DNA of 64,000 bases from positions 372,001-436,000 of the forward strand of contig NZ_FNBZ01000003.1 of NCBI RefSeq assembly GCF_900102525.1, read 5' to 3'. Position 1 is the first letter of the stretch; each line of letters begins with the position of its first letter. Position numbers and translations under genes: made by a program. Shown here one piece after another: positions 1-9,084 of this stretch. Origin of the DNA: Allobosea robiniae (lineage in GTDB: Bacteria > Pseudomonadota > Alphaproteobacteria > Rhizobiales > Beijerinckiaceae). The notes beneath the pieces are model-generated. The model was not told where the DNA came from. It was given only the letters and a program-made list of their open reading frames with translations, and ran no database searches.

Positions 1-1116
1 GGAAAGGGGTCCCTTCGGCGCGCGCCAGTCCGGATTGGCCTCCGCGTGCGCCAGCCAGGCTGCGCCGATCGCGTTGCCGTCATCCGCAGGGGCCGAGGGC
101 ACGAAGACGGTCTTGAAGCCGTGGCGGCCGGCGATCTTGCCGTTGAAGGAGGAATTCAGTGCGCAGCCGCCGGCCATGACGAGGTTTTCGCTCGGGACCA
201 GCGCCGCGGCCTCAGCCAGCAGGGCTTCCATCATCTCGGCGAAGACGTCCTGCCCGCAGCGGGCGAGATCGGCCCAGCCCTGGTCGAGGGCGTCCGCCGG
301 ACGCTTGGCCAGGATCTCGGCGGCGACCGCCTGCACCACATCCGCCTTGGCGAAGGAGAGCTTATGGCCCTCGATGCTGTAGAGCTTGCGCAATAGCGCC
401 ATCAGCTCCGGGTCGGTCTTGCCGTAGGGCGCGAGCCCCATGATCTTCCATTCCTCGCCCTTGGCCTGATCGAAGCCGGCGAGATCGGTGACGAGCCCGA
501 AATAGAAGCCGATCGATTCCCGGCCACGATGGCGCTTCACCTCGCGGAGTTTGCCATGCTCCAGGGCGAAGATGGCAGACGCCCCGGTCTCGCCCATGCC
601 GTCGACGACGAGGCAGGCGGCGTTGTCGAAGGGCGAGGACCAGCAGGCATAGGCCGCGTGGCTGAGATGATGGCCGTAGCGCGTGAGGCCGGTGACATTG
701 GCCTTGCCATAGGCGCGGTCGAGCCCGAGCAGGACGCCCATGCCGGCGCGCTGCTGCGCCGCATGAAGCGAGGCGATCAGCGCGCGCTCGGTGCGCTCCG
801 GCACCAGAGAGCGGTTGAGTTCGGGCGAGAGCTTGAGCAGGGCGTCGAGCGTGAAGGAGCCGGCGCGGGCCATCTGGTCGAGGAAGCCGGTGAAATCCTC
901 GCCCCAGCTCGTGGCGATGCGGACCTCGGCATCTTCAGGGATGTAGCGCTTCAGCAGGCCTTCCATGCGCGGCGCCGAATCGGGCTCGCAGTTCGGCGCG
1001 CGCTTGTATTGCAGGTAGCGCTCGGTCGCCTCGGCGAAGAGCACCTCGCCATCGGGGCCGATGATCGCAATGGCGGGATCGTGGAAGGTGGTGGCCAGGC
1101 CGATCGTGTAGCTCAT
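1..1116 (-). CDS. NodU/CmcH-family carbamoyltransferase, 3' end outside window
   Basis: Members transfer a carbamoyl group from carbamoyl phosphate to a hydroxyl of a sugar, antibiotic or Nod factor. The ATG at 1116 opens a frame that is still open at the window edge (372 codons seen). Visible family marks are HHLSHA at about residues 149-154 (the metal-binding HxxxH of the Kae1-like domain), VDGMGE at 171-176 (phosphate-binding strand) and a GGCALN...NGK motif near residue 315. The C-terminal carbamoyltransferase domain lies off the edge. It is divergent from nothing in the window and lies just downstream of tlpA on the same strand. The substrate cannot be told from sequence; no glycan or nod genes are seen on this side. 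Confidence 0.85.
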   Translation of the reverse strand, partial: MSYTIGLATTFHDPAIAIIGPDGEVLFAEATERYLQYKRAPNCEPDSAPRMEGLLKRYIPEDAEVRIATSWGEDFTGFLDQMARAGSFTLDALLKLSPELNRSLVPERTERALIASLHAAQQRAGMGVLLGLDRAYGKANVTGLTRYGHHLSHAAYACWSSPFDNAACLVVDGMGETGASAIFALEHGKLREVKRHRGRESIGFYFGLVTDLAGFDQAKGEEWKIMGLAPYGKTDPELMALLRKLYSIEGHKLSFAKADVVQAVAAEILAKRPADALDQGWADLARCGQDVFAEMMEALLAEAAALVPSENLVMAGGCALNSSFNGKIAGRHGFKTVFVPSAPADDGNAIGAAWLAHAEANPDWRAPKGPLS

Positions 1117-1159
1117 GGCCGAAAGCCAATAACCTCCCGGACCCGGGAAGCCAAATCGC

Positions 1160-1789
1160 TCAGGGCTTGCCGATGGCGGCTTTCATCAGCGCCTTCGAAT
1201 CGGCGCTCGCCCAATCGGCCGGGCCCTGGATGATGCCGAGCTCGCAGCCCGCCTTGTCGACGATGATGCTGACCGGCATGCCCTCGACCTTGTGCGCGGC
1301 GCGCAGCGCCTGGAAGGTTGCGGCCTGCGGATCGCCGTAGAAGGGCAGGGTGGTGACCTTGTTGTCGGCGAGCCAGGCCTTCGGCTTGTCGAGATTGCGG
1401 GTGTCGATATTGATCGCGACCACCGCGAAATCCGGCCCGCCCATCTCCTTCTGGAGCGCGTCGAGCGCCGGCATTTCCTTCAGGCAGGGCGCGCACCAGG
1501 TCGCCCAGAGATTGACCAGCAGCGTCTTGCCTTTGAACGCTGCCAGCGTCATCGGCTGCCCATCCGGCCCGGTGAAGGCGAGTGCAGGCGCCGGCTGCGG
1601 GCGCGCACGCAGCTCGACCGCCGCGACCTCGCCCTTGACCAGCGGCTTCATGCGCTCGGCCGCCGCGCTTGCGGCGCTGCATGATCCGTTGCCGGCATCG
1701 CCCCGGACGGAGTAGAAGGCGGCTACGCCAGCGAGGCCGAGCGCCGCGACGACCCCGAGGGCCAGTCCGATCTTTTTTCCAGACGTCAT
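1160..1789 (-). CDS. tlpA: TlpA-family thiol:disulfide oxidoreductase
   Basis: This is a periplasm-facing, membrane-anchored thioredoxin-fold reductase. The 209-residue protein has a short basic N-terminus, one hydrophobic segment (about residues 7-27) acting as uncleaved anchor, then a thioredoxin domain with WATWCAPC (Cys99 and Cys102) and a later cis-Pro region (GMPVS). TlpA of Bradyrhizobium reduces Cu chaperones and CoxB for cytochrome oxidase assembly; I infer the same role here. It is divergent from argH with a 30-bp gap, a very common arrangement in Hyphomicrobiales. A further Cys near the C-terminus (AGCELG) is seen. Confidence 0.9.
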   Translation of the reverse strand: MTSGKKIGLALGVVAALGLAGVAAFYSVRGDAGNGSCSAASAAAERMKPLVKGEVAAVELRARPQPAPALAFTGPDGQPMTLAAFKGKTLLVNLWATWCAPCLKEMPALDALQKEMGGPDFAVVAINIDTRNLDKPKAWLADNKVTTLPFYGDPQAATFQALRAAHKVEGMPVSIIVDKAGCELGIIQGPADWASADSKALMKAAIGKP

Positions 1790-1819
1790 TATGCGTCCTC
1801 AAAAGCAGGAAAGACCGTC

Positions 1820-3205
1820 GTGAGCAATCGCATGTGGGGTGGGCGTTTCGCCACAGGTCCAGGCGTCATCATGGAGGAGATCAATGCCTCCATCGATTTC
1901 GACAAGAAACTCTGGCGCCAGGATATCCGCGGTTCGCTGGCGCATGCGGCCATGCTGGCCGAGACCGGCATCCTGACCAAGGAGGATGTCGCGACGATCA
2001 CCGCCGGCCTGAAAAAGGTCGAGGGCGAGATCGAGAGTGGCGCCTTCACGTTCTCGCGGGCGCTCGAAGACGTCCACATGAACATCGAGTCGAACCTCAA
2101 GGACAAGATCGGCCTTGCTGCCGGCCGCCTGCACACGGCTCGCTCGCGCAACGACCAGGTCGCGACCGACATGCGGCTCTGGGTGCGCGACACGCTCGAC
2201 GAGATCGATGGCCAGATGGCCGACCTCCAGCTTGCGCTGGCCGAGAAGGCCGACACCTATGCCGGCGCGGTGATGCCTGGCTTCACCCATCTGCAGTCGG
2301 CGCAGCCGGTCACTTTCGGCCATCATCTGCTCGCCTATGTCGAGATGCTCGGCCGCGACCGCAGCCGCATCCGCGACGCCCGCGCCCGCCTCAACGAATG
2401 CCCGCTCGGTGCGGCCGCACTCGCCGGCACCTCCTTCCCGATCGACCGGCACATGACGGCGAAGGCGCTCGGCTTCGACCGGCCGACGGCGAACTCGCTC
2501 GATTCGGTCTCGGATCGCGATTTCGTGCTGGAGACGCTTTCGGCCGCCTCGATCTGCGCGATGCATCTCTCGCGCTTCGCCGAGGAGATCGTGCTGTGGT
2601 CGACGCCGCAATTCGGTTTCGTCCGGCTCTCCGACGCTTTCTCGACCGGTTCGTCGATCATGCCGCAGAAGCGCAATCCCGACGCGGCCGAGCTGGTGCG
2701 CGGCAAGGCGGGCCGCGTCTTCGGCGCGCTCCAGGGCTTGCTGACCATGATGAAGGGCCTGCCGCTGACCTATTCGAAGGACATGCAGGAGGACAAGGAA
2801 GGCACCTTCGACGCGCTGCAGACGCTGTCGCTGTGCCTCGCCGCCACCGCCGGCATGGTCCGCGACATGCAGCCCGACCTCAAGGTGATGAAGAAGGCGG
2901 CCGGCCTCGGCTATGCGACGGCGACCGATCTCGCTGACTGGCTGGTGCGGGTCCTCAAGATGCCGTTCCGCGACGCGCATCACGTCACTGGTCGCCTCGT
3001 CGGTATCGCTTCGGAGAAGAAGGTCGGGCTGGAGAAGCTCTCGCTCGCGGAGATGCAAGGCGTGGAGCCTGCCATCACCGAGGCCGTCTTCGCCGTGCTC
3101 GGCGTCGACCAGTCGGTGAAGAGCCGCGTCAGCTACGGCGGCACGGCCCCGGCCAATGTCCGCAAGCAGGCCAGGCGCTGGCTGAAGCAGCTCGCGAAAG
3201 GCTGA
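1820..3205 (+). CDS. argH: Argininosuccinate lyase
   Basis: It catalyses the last step of arginine synthesis, splitting argininosuccinate into arginine and fumarate in the cytosol. The 461-residue length is standard. The N-terminal MWGGRF motif, TARSRNDQ near residue 110 and the superfamily signature [11 protein letters not shown] starting at residue 277 are all present. The start is a GTG; an AGGAAAG purine stretch lies about 10 nt upstream. It is divergent from tlpA and followed by the LptM-like and lysA genes, as in many alphaproteobacteria. A second, divergent argH-like gene starts at 63632. Confidence 0.96.
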   Translation: MSNRMWGGRFATGPGVIMEEINASIDFDKKLWRQDIRGSLAHAAMLAETGILTKEDVATITAGLKKVEGEIESGAFTFSRALEDVHMNIESNLKDKIGLAAGRLHTARSRNDQVATDMRLWVRDTLDEIDGQMADLQLALAEKADTYAGAVMPGFTHLQSAQPVTFGHHLLAYVEMLGRDRSRIRDARARLNECPLGAAALAGTSFPIDRHMTAKALGFDRPTANSLDSVSDRDFVLETLSAASICAMHLSRFAEEIVLWSTPQFGFVRLSDAFSTGSSIMPQKRNPDAAELVRGKAGRVFGALQGLLTMMKGLPLTYSKDMQEDKEGTFDALQTLSLCLAATAGMVRDMQPDLKVMKKAAGLGYATATDLADWLVRVLKMPFRDAHHVTGRLVGIASEKKVGLEKLSLAEMQGVEPAITEAVFAVLGVDQSVKSRVSYGGTAPANVRKQARRWLKQLAKG

Positions 3206-3212
3206 GGTCGAA

Positions 3213-3239
3213 GCGGCGGAGAGTCTCGCGCTCCGCCGC
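3213..3239 (+). terminator. GC hairpin after argH
   Basis: Nine-base-pair perfect stem (GCGGCGGAG / CTCCGCCGC) with a 9-nt loop, 8 bp after the argH stop. No U-run follows, so it may stabilise the 3' end rather than terminate by itself. Confidence 0.4.
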
Positions 3240-3286
3240 ATCCTCCGCTAAGGTCCCGCCACGTTTCGCCCCGAGGGTTCGTTTTC

Positions 3287-3550
3287 GTGCTTGATTCCCG
3301 CCTGAAACTCGGCCGCACCTTGCTGGTCGTCGGTCTCCTGGCCGTTGCGCTCGGCGCCTGCGGGCGCAAGGGGCCGCTGGAGGCGCCGCCCAATGCGACC
3401 GGCGCCATCGACCTGCCGGACGACCAGATCGGCGCCAAGGAGAACGATCCCGCCTCCCTGGGCTCGGCCTCCGTGCTGGCGAAGCCGGCCAAGACCAACA
3501 AGGCGATCGTCATCCCGAACAAGCCTTTCGTTCTCGATCCGCTGATGTGA
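3287..3550 (+). CDS. LptM (YifL)-like small lipoprotein
   Basis: The 87-residue protein has a signal peptide ending in a lipobox (LGAC, Cys near residue 21) directly followed by GRKGPLE, the hallmark CGxKGPL sequence of the LptM/YifL family. LptM assists maturation of the LptD-LptE outer-membrane LPS translocon. The rest is a low-complexity tail with several Pro and Lys. The GTG start gives a full signal peptide. The position between argH and lysA matches the conserved argH-lptM-lysA order of Proteobacteria, which strengthens the call. Confidence 0.8.
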   Translation: MLDSRLKLGRTLLVVGLLAVALGACGRKGPLEAPPNATGAIDLPDDQIGAKENDPASLGSASVLAKPAKTNKAIVIPNKPFVLDPLM

Positions 3551-3583
3551 CGGCCGACGCCGTCGGGATATCCCACATCACGC

Positions 3584-3658
3584 GTCATGCTCGGGCTTGA
3601 CCCGGGCATCTCCTGAAAAAGGTTCTTTGGGCTCTGCGCATCGCTTCGCCCGGGAACG
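3584..3658. repeat. Degenerate GTCAT-type bipartite intergenic repeat
   Basis: The left half is a hairpin (ATGCTCGGG-CTTGA-CCCGGGCAT); the right half keeps TTCGCCCGGGAA. The GTCAT left end is clear while the right end has decayed. It belongs to the family described at 7848, 8899, 22190, 33626, 36478, 41125, 44779 and 49417. Confidence 0.6.
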
Positions 3659-3690
3659 CCGACCGCCTAGCCTGACTGCGAGCTCATCCC

Positions 3691-4980
3691 ATGCATCATT
3701 TCGCCTATCGCGACGGCTCGCTCCATGCCGAGGGCGTCGATCTCCAGCGGATCGCGGCCGAGGTCGGCACGCCGGTCTATGTCTATTCGAGCGCGACGAT
3801 CGAGCGGCACTACAAGCTGTTCGAGGCGGCGATGAAGACGACCGCGCCGGCCGGCAAGACCCACGTCTTCTACGCCATGAAGGCGAACGGCAATCTTGGC
3901 GTGCTGAAGACGCTGGGCGCGCTCGGCGCCGGCATCGACACGGTTTCCGAAGGCGAGGTGCGCAAGGCGCTCGCCGCCGGCATCCCGCCCGAGAAGATCG
4001 TGTTTTCCGGCGTCGGCAAGAGCGAGCAGGAACTGCGCTTCGCGGTCGAGGCCGGGCTCTATCAGGTCAATATCGAGAGCGAGAGCGAGCTCGACCTGCT
4101 CTCGAAGGTGGCGGCCTCGCTTGGTAAGCGGCAGGAAGCGGTGTTCCGGGTCAACCCGGATATCGGCGCCGGCGGCCATGCCAAGATCACGACCGGTTCG
4201 TCCGAGAACAAGTTCGGCGTCTCCTTCGAAGAGGTCGGCCGGCTCTATGCGCGCGCGGCCAACATGGAAGGCGTCCGGATCATGGGCCTTGCCGTCCATA
4301 TCGGCAGCCAGATCGGCGAGATCGACGCCTTCGAGGCGGCCTATTCCAAGATGGTTGCGCTGGTCGGCGACCTGAAGGGCGAGGGCCACCGGGTCGACCG
4401 GCTCGATCTCGGCGGCGGGCTCGGCATTCCCTACGACATCCCGAGGACGTTCGATTACGGACCGGGACTGATCGAGGCCTATGCCGCGATGGTCGCCAAG
4501 GTGACCAAGGGGCTCGATGTCGAGCTCGGCTTCGAGCCCGGCCGCCTGATCGTCGGCAATGCCGGCGTGCTGCTGACGCGGGTGCTGCATCTCAATCCGC
4601 GCCCGACCAAGCAGTTCCTGGTCGTCGATGCGGCGATGAACGATCTCGTCCGGCCGGCGATGTACGAGGCCTATCACGAGATCTGGCCGGTGACGGAGCC
4701 CGAGATCGGCGGCCCCGAGGTCGCCTATGACGTGGTCGGGCCGATCTGCGAATCGGGCGATACCTTCACCACCGGGCGCAACCTGCCGAAGCTCCGGCAG
4801 AACGACCTGATCGCCTTCATGACTGCCGGCGCCTATGGCGCCTCGATGTCCTCGACCTATAACCAGCGCCTGCTGGTCGCCGAGGTGATGGTCAAGGGCG
4901 ACCAGTACGCCGTCACGCGTCCGCGCCAGAGCTATGAGGAGCTCATCGGCACGGACAAGCTGCCCGGCTGGTTTGCCTGA
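3691..4980 (+). CDS. lysA: Diaminopimelate decarboxylase
   Basis: This PLP enzyme makes L-lysine from meso-diaminopimelate. The 429 residues match the family. YAMKAN places the PLP lysine at residue 64; HIGSQI near residue 201, the glycine-rich GGGLGIPY phosphate-binding loop, EPGR and CESGD (Cys353, active site of the partner subunit) are all visible. It is the third gene of argH-lptM-lysA. The ATG at 3691 follows a weak ribosome site (GAGCTC region), and the start is supported by the family-typical MHHFxYRDG N-terminus. Confidence 0.96.
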   Translation: MHHFAYRDGSLHAEGVDLQRIAAEVGTPVYVYSSATIERHYKLFEAAMKTTAPAGKTHVFYAMKANGNLGVLKTLGALGAGIDTVSEGEVRKALAAGIPPEKIVFSGVGKSEQELRFAVEAGLYQVNIESESELDLLSKVAASLGKRQEAVFRVNPDIGAGGHAKITTGSSENKFGVSFEEVGRLYARAANMEGVRIMGLAVHIGSQIGEIDAFEAAYSKMVALVGDLKGEGHRVDRLDLGGGLGIPYDIPRTFDYGPGLIEAYAAMVAKVTKGLDVELGFEPGRLIVGNAGVLLTRVLHLNPRPTKQFLVVDAAMNDLVRPAMYEAYHEIWPVTEPEIGGPEVAYDVVGPICESGDTFTTGRNLPKLRQNDLIAFMTAGAYGASMSSTYNQRLLVAEVMVKGDQYAVTRPRQSYEELIGTDKLPGWFA

Positions 4981-5115
4981 TCGGTTCCGCTCCGTTCACG
5001 AAAGGCGGAGCGCTGTGCGTTGGCGGGTCTTCGCACTGGCAATGCCACATTCCCATGCTAGCCTGATTTGGTCAGGCGAGTTCAGACAGGAATGGGGGCT
5101 GCCCGGAGCGATGGC

Positions 5116-7833
5116 ATGAGCGAGGCAGAGCGCCGCAAGGCGCCCGACACGATCGACGGCATCCGCCAGCGGCTCTCCCGTCTCGCGCTGGCCTCGCGCG
5201 TCTCGCTCGGCTGGGAGCGGCTATGGCCGCGACTTTGGCTGCCGCTCGGCGTCGTGCTCGCTTTCCTCGCGGTCTCCTGGTTCGGCCTGTGGACGCATCT
5301 GCCCTGGTATGGCCGGATCGTCGGCGTTCTCGCCTTCGCAGGGACTTTCGCCGCCAGCCTCTGGCATGTCGCCCGCCTTGTCCTGCCGACGCATCGCGAT
5401 GCATTGACCCGGCTCGACCGGTCCTTCGTCGATGGCCATCGCCCGGCCTCGTCGCTGGAGGACAGCTTGGCGATCGGCTCGGCCGATCCAGTCTCGCAGG
5501 CCCTGTGGAAACTGCATGTCGAGCGCCAGAGCCGGCAGGTCGCCGCCTTGCGCGTCCAGCCGCCGCAGCCGCGCATGGCAGGCCACGACAGGCGGGCGCT
5601 GCGCGCCGTGCCGCTGCTCGCCGCCATCACCGGCTTCTTCGTCGCCGGGCCCGAACTCACGCAGCGCCTTTCCGCCGCTTTCGACTGGAAGGGCCCCTCC
5701 GCGATCGCTGCCTCGATCCGGATCGACGCCTGGATCGATCCGCCCGCCTATACGCGCCTGCCGCCGATCCTGATCGACTTCGCCAAGCTGGCGAGTCCGA
5801 ATCTGAGCGCGCCGGAGAAATCGGTCATCGTCGTGCGCATCGCCGGCAAGACCAATATGGACGTCGCCACCACCGGCCGGCTCGACCTGATCAAGCCGGA
5901 GGCCAAGGAGGGCGAAGCCAAGGATGCTCAGGCCAAGCCCGCCCAGCCGATCGGGCCGCAGCAGGCGGTCCTGGAGAAGCGCTTCACGCTCGCCGGCAAC
6001 GGCACGCTGAAGCTCACCGGCAGCGGCGCGCCCGGCACGGTGCTCAATATCACCTCGGTCCCGGACCAGCCACCGACCATCGCCTTCACCGATCCGCCGA
6101 AGCCCATCACCGGCGCGCAGTCCGGGGGATTGGGCATCACCTACAAGGCCAAAGACGATTACGGCATCGCCTCGATCGAGGTGAATGTCTCGCGTCCGGA
6201 CGTGGCGAAGGGCGGGCGCTCGCTGGTCGAGCCGCCGAAGCAGAACCTCGCCGTGCCGTCCTCCGCCTCGGGCGAGGAGGAGAACAAGAGCACGGTCGAT
6301 TTCTCCGCCCATCCCTGGGCCGGCGCCAAGGTCAGGATGGTGCTGATCGCCAAGGATGAGGCCGGGCAGGAAGGCCGCAGCGAGCCGCTCGAGGTCGTGC
6401 TGCCGCAGCGCACCTTTACCAAGCCGCTCGCCAAGGCGCTGGTCGAGCAGCGCCGCAAGCTCGTCATGGATGTCGAGGATCGCTCCAAGGTGCAGCTCGC
6501 CATGGACGCGCTGATGATCGAACCCGGCCTCTTCATGAAGGAGCCCGGAATCTATCTCGGCATGCGCATGCTGACCGAGCGCCTGCGCCGGTCCGGCAGC
6601 GACGACGAATTGCGCGAGGTCTCGGAGCTGATGTGGGCGATGGCGCTCCAGCTCGAGGACGGCGACATGTCAGATGCCGAGCGGGCGCTGCGGCAGGCAC
6701 AGGAGAACCTGCAGCAGGCATTGGAACGCGGTGCCTCCGAGGAGGAGATCAAGAAGCTCACCGACGAGATGCGCCGGGCCATGGATAATTTCATGCGCCA
6801 GCTCGCCGAGCAGATGATGCGCCAGCAACAGCAGAACGGCGACCGCGACCAGGCCCGCCTGCCCGAGAATTTCCGCACGGTGACGCCGCGCGACCTGCAG
6901 AACATGCTCGACCGCATCGAGGAACTCTCGAAGCGCGGCGACATGGCCGAGGCGCAGCGCCTAATGGAAGAGCTCAACCGGATGCTCAACAATCTCCAGA
7001 TGGCGCGCCCGGGCCAGCAGGACCCGCGCCAGCGGGAGATGAACCAGGCGCTCGGCGATCTCGACCGGATGACGCGCGATCAGCAGAACCTGCGCGACGA
7101 GACCTATCAGAACGAGCAGCGCCGCCAGCAGGGACAGGGCCAGACCCAGCGCGGCCAGCGCCCCGGCCAGCAGCAGGCGCGTCCGGGCCAGCGCCAGCAG
7201 GGCCAGCAGGGGCAGCGCGGTCAACAGGGCCAGCGCGGCCAGCAGCCGGGGCAGCAGCCCGGCGAGCAGGGTGAGGACGGCGAAGGCGGCGAGGGCATGC
7301 AGGGCCAGAACGGTCAGGGGCAGGGCCTGTCGCAGCGCCAGCAAGCCCTGCGCGAGCGCCTGCAGGACCTCCAGCGCCGGATGCGCGGCATGGGCGCGCC
7401 GCAGAATGGCGAGCTCGACGAGGCCGAGGACGCGATGCGCGAGGCCGAAGGCCAGCTCGGCCAGGGCCAGGGCGAAGGCGCTCTCGACGCGCAGGGCCGC
7501 GCGCTCGAAGCCCTGCGCAAGGGTGGCCAGAATCTCGCCCAGCAGATGCAGGGCCAGCCCGGCGAGGGCGAAGGCGAGGGGCAGGCCTATGGCGAGCCGG
7601 ACGGACGGCAGCAGGGCCGGCCTTCGGCGCAGCAGCGCGGCAGCGAGGATCCGCTCGGCCGGCCGCAGCGCCAGCGCGACTGGGCCGATGGCCGGGTCAA
7701 GGTGCCCGGCGCCGACGAGAGCGCGACCCAGCGGGCACGGCGTATTCTGGAAGAGCTGCGCAAGCGGCTCGGCGATCCTTTGAGGCCAACGGAAGAGCTG
7801 GACTATTTGGAGCGGTTGCTCAGGCGGAACTGA
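5116..7833 (+). CDS. TIGR02302-family (DUF4175-like) membrane protein
   Basis: A 905-residue protein of the TIGR02302 family, found in alphaproteobacteria and of unknown function. Two N-terminal membrane segments (about residues 38-58 and 62-85) and a third near residue 170 precede a large extracytoplasmic region, then helical Gln/Glu-rich segments with repeated LNRML and MMRQQQ patterns. A Gln/Gly tract at about residues 670-740 is built of GQQGQR-like units. The C-terminus (RARRILEELRKRL, about residues 875-890) is well ordered and typical of the family. The ATG at 5116 with GGAGCG upstream is preferred over the in-frame start at 5068. It follows lysA, a frequent neighbour. Confidence 0.85.
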   Translation: MSEAERRKAPDTIDGIRQRLSRLALASRVSLGWERLWPRLWLPLGVVLAFLAVSWFGLWTHLPWYGRIVGVLAFAGTFAASLWHVARLVLPTHRDALTRLDRSFVDGHRPASSLEDSLAIGSADPVSQALWKLHVERQSRQVAALRVQPPQPRMAGHDRRALRAVPLLAAITGFFVAGPELTQRLSAAFDWKGPSAIAASIRIDAWIDPPAYTRLPPILIDFAKLASPNLSAPEKSVIVVRIAGKTNMDVATTGRLDLIKPEAKEGEAKDAQAKPAQPIGPQQAVLEKRFTLAGNGTLKLTGSGAPGTVLNITSVPDQPPTIAFTDPPKPITGAQSGGLGITYKAKDDYGIASIEVNVSRPDVAKGGRSLVEPPKQNLAVPSSASGEEENKSTVDFSAHPWAGAKVRMVLIAKDEAGQEGRSEPLEVVLPQRTFTKPLAKALVEQRRKLVMDVEDRSKVQLAMDALMIEPGLFMKEPGIYLGMRMLTERLRRSGSDDELREVSELMWAMALQLEDGDMSDAERALRQAQENLQQALERGASEEEIKKLTDEMRRAMDNFMRQLAEQMMRQQQQNGDRDQARLPENFRTVTPRDLQNMLDRIEELSKRGDMAEAQRLMEELNRMLNNLQMARPGQQDPRQREMNQALGDLDRMTRDQQNLRDETYQNEQRRQQGQGQTQRGQRPGQQQARPGQRQQGQQGQRGQQGQRGQQPGQQPGEQGEDGEGGEGMQGQNGQGQGLSQRQQALRERLQDLQRRMRGMGAPQNGELDEAEDAMREAEGQLGQGQGEGALDAQGRALEALRKGGQNLAQQMQGQPGEGEGEGQAYGEPDGRQQGRPSAQQRGSEDPLGRPQRQRDWADGRVKVPGADESATQRARRILEELRKRLGDPLRPTEELDYLERLLRRN

Positions 7834-7847
7834 GCGAGCGCAAGGCC

Positions 7848-7938
7848 GTCATGCTCGCCCTCGTGGCGAGCATCCACGTCTTGAACACAGCACTGGATCG
7901 ACGAAGACGTGGATGGTCGGGACAAGCCCGACCATGAC
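7848..7938. repeat. Bipartite GTCAT...ATGAC repeat, ACGTC subtype
   Basis: Left hairpin ATGCTCGCC-CTCGT-GGCGAGCAT, a central stem CCACGTCTT / AAGACGTGG, and a right hairpin ATGGTCGGG-ACAAG-CCCGACCAT. The outer ends GTCAT and ATGAC are inverted. It sits between the convergent TIGR02302 gene and DMT exporter gene and may also serve as a terminator. Confidence 0.75.
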
Positions 7939-7961
7939 GAGACCTGTTCTCGCTTGAGACC

Positions 7962-8819
7962 TTAGCCCTTCCGCCCACCGCCGCTCGCCACCAGTGCCCC
8001 CACGACGATCAGCGCGCAGGATGCCGCGAGCAGCCAGCTCGCCGGGGCATAGCCGAACAGCACGAGGATCAGCGTCGAGAGCACCGGCGCGGCATAGGAG
8101 GCGACGCCGAGCAAGGCGACGTCGCCCTGCTTCATGCCGATATCCCAGACGACGAAGGCGAGCCCGATCGAGCCAAGGCCGAGGCCGAGCACGCCGCCCC
8201 ATTCCACGGCCGTCAGCGACCAGAGCGTGCTCTCGAAGGCGAGATGGCAAGCCAGCGCCGGCACGGCGCAGCCGAGCACGGTGATGCACAAGCTCTCCGA
8301 GGGGACATTAGCAAAGCGGCGCGAGGCGACCGAATAGCTCGCCCAGACGAAGGCGCCGAGCGCCGCGAGTATGTGGCCGAGTGCCAGTCCGCCGCCGGCT
8401 CCGAGGCCGCCCGAGACCAGCAGGCCGGTGGCCACCAGCCCGATCAGCGCGCCGACGAGGTGGCGCGGCTTGAGCACGCCGCCCGGCAGCAGCGCCGCGA
8501 AGAGTACGATCAGCAGCGGCCAGAGGTAGTGGATCAGGTTCGCCTCGGCCGGCGGGGCGGTTTTCACTGCGGCATAATAGAGCGCGGTGTCGCCGAACGG
8601 GCCGTAGAGCCCGAGCGCGAAGGAGGCCGGCGTCGGGCGGATGCGCGAGAGCTGCCCGCGCAAAGCCGTGATCGCGAGGATCAGCAGGCCGCCGATGATG
8701 AAAGTCATGGCGACGAGCTGGAACGGCGGGACACGCCCCGACATCGCCGTGAACAGCGCCAGCGTCGACCAGAGCAGGATGGCGCAGAAGCCGATGAGGG
8801 TCGCGGTGCGGGCGGTCAT
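7962..8819 (-). CDS. EamA/DMT-family exporter, YddG-like
   Basis: The 285-residue protein has about ten hydrophobic helices in two EamA repeats. LWSTLALF in helix 1 and APPAEANLIHYLWPL in the fourth helix resemble the aromatic-amino-acid and metabolite exporter YddG. The start at 8819 (MTARTATLIG) is chosen because the longer frame runs back into the 8899 repeat. It is alone on its strand between two repeats. The exported compound is not known. Confidence 0.8.
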   Translation of the reverse strand: MTARTATLIGFCAILLWSTLALFTAMSGRVPPFQLVAMTFIIGGLLILAITALRGQLSRIRPTPASFALGLYGPFGDTALYYAAVKTAPPAEANLIHYLWPLLIVLFAALLPGGVLKPRHLVGALIGLVATGLLVSGGLGAGGGLALGHILAALGAFVWASYSVASRRFANVPSESLCITVLGCAVPALACHLAFESTLWSLTAVEWGGVLGLGLGSIGLAFVVWDIGMKQGDVALLGVASYAAPVLSTLILVLFGYAPASWLLAASCALIVVGALVASGGGRKG

Positions 8820-8898
8820 GACGGGGCCGGATGTGAAGATCGCGCGGCGATAGCAGGTTTCACTGGGCTTGCCGATGGGGCCTTCGTTTCCGTTTGGC

Positions 8899-8989
8899 GT
8901 CATTCTCGGGCTTGACCCGAGAATCTCCGGTTCATGAGGCGCCGCAGTCTCCTCCGGCATGAGATGCTCGGGTCAAGCCCGAGCATGAC
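8899..8989. repeat. Bipartite GTCAT...ATGAC repeat
   Basis: Left hairpin ATTCTCGGG-CTTGA-CCCGAGAAT and right hairpin ATGCTCGGG-TCAAG-CCCGAGCAT, separated by about 40 bp and bounded by GTCAT and ATGAC. It lies between two divergent transporter genes, so any promoter of either gene lies in or beside it. Confidence 0.75.
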
Positions 8990-9084
8990 GGGTGCATGTT
9001 GCACCGCAACTCAGCCTCGCGGCCATGGGCGTCATGCTTTCTGCCCCGTTGACCGCACGCAAAAGGCGGCTCATTGCCTGTTTT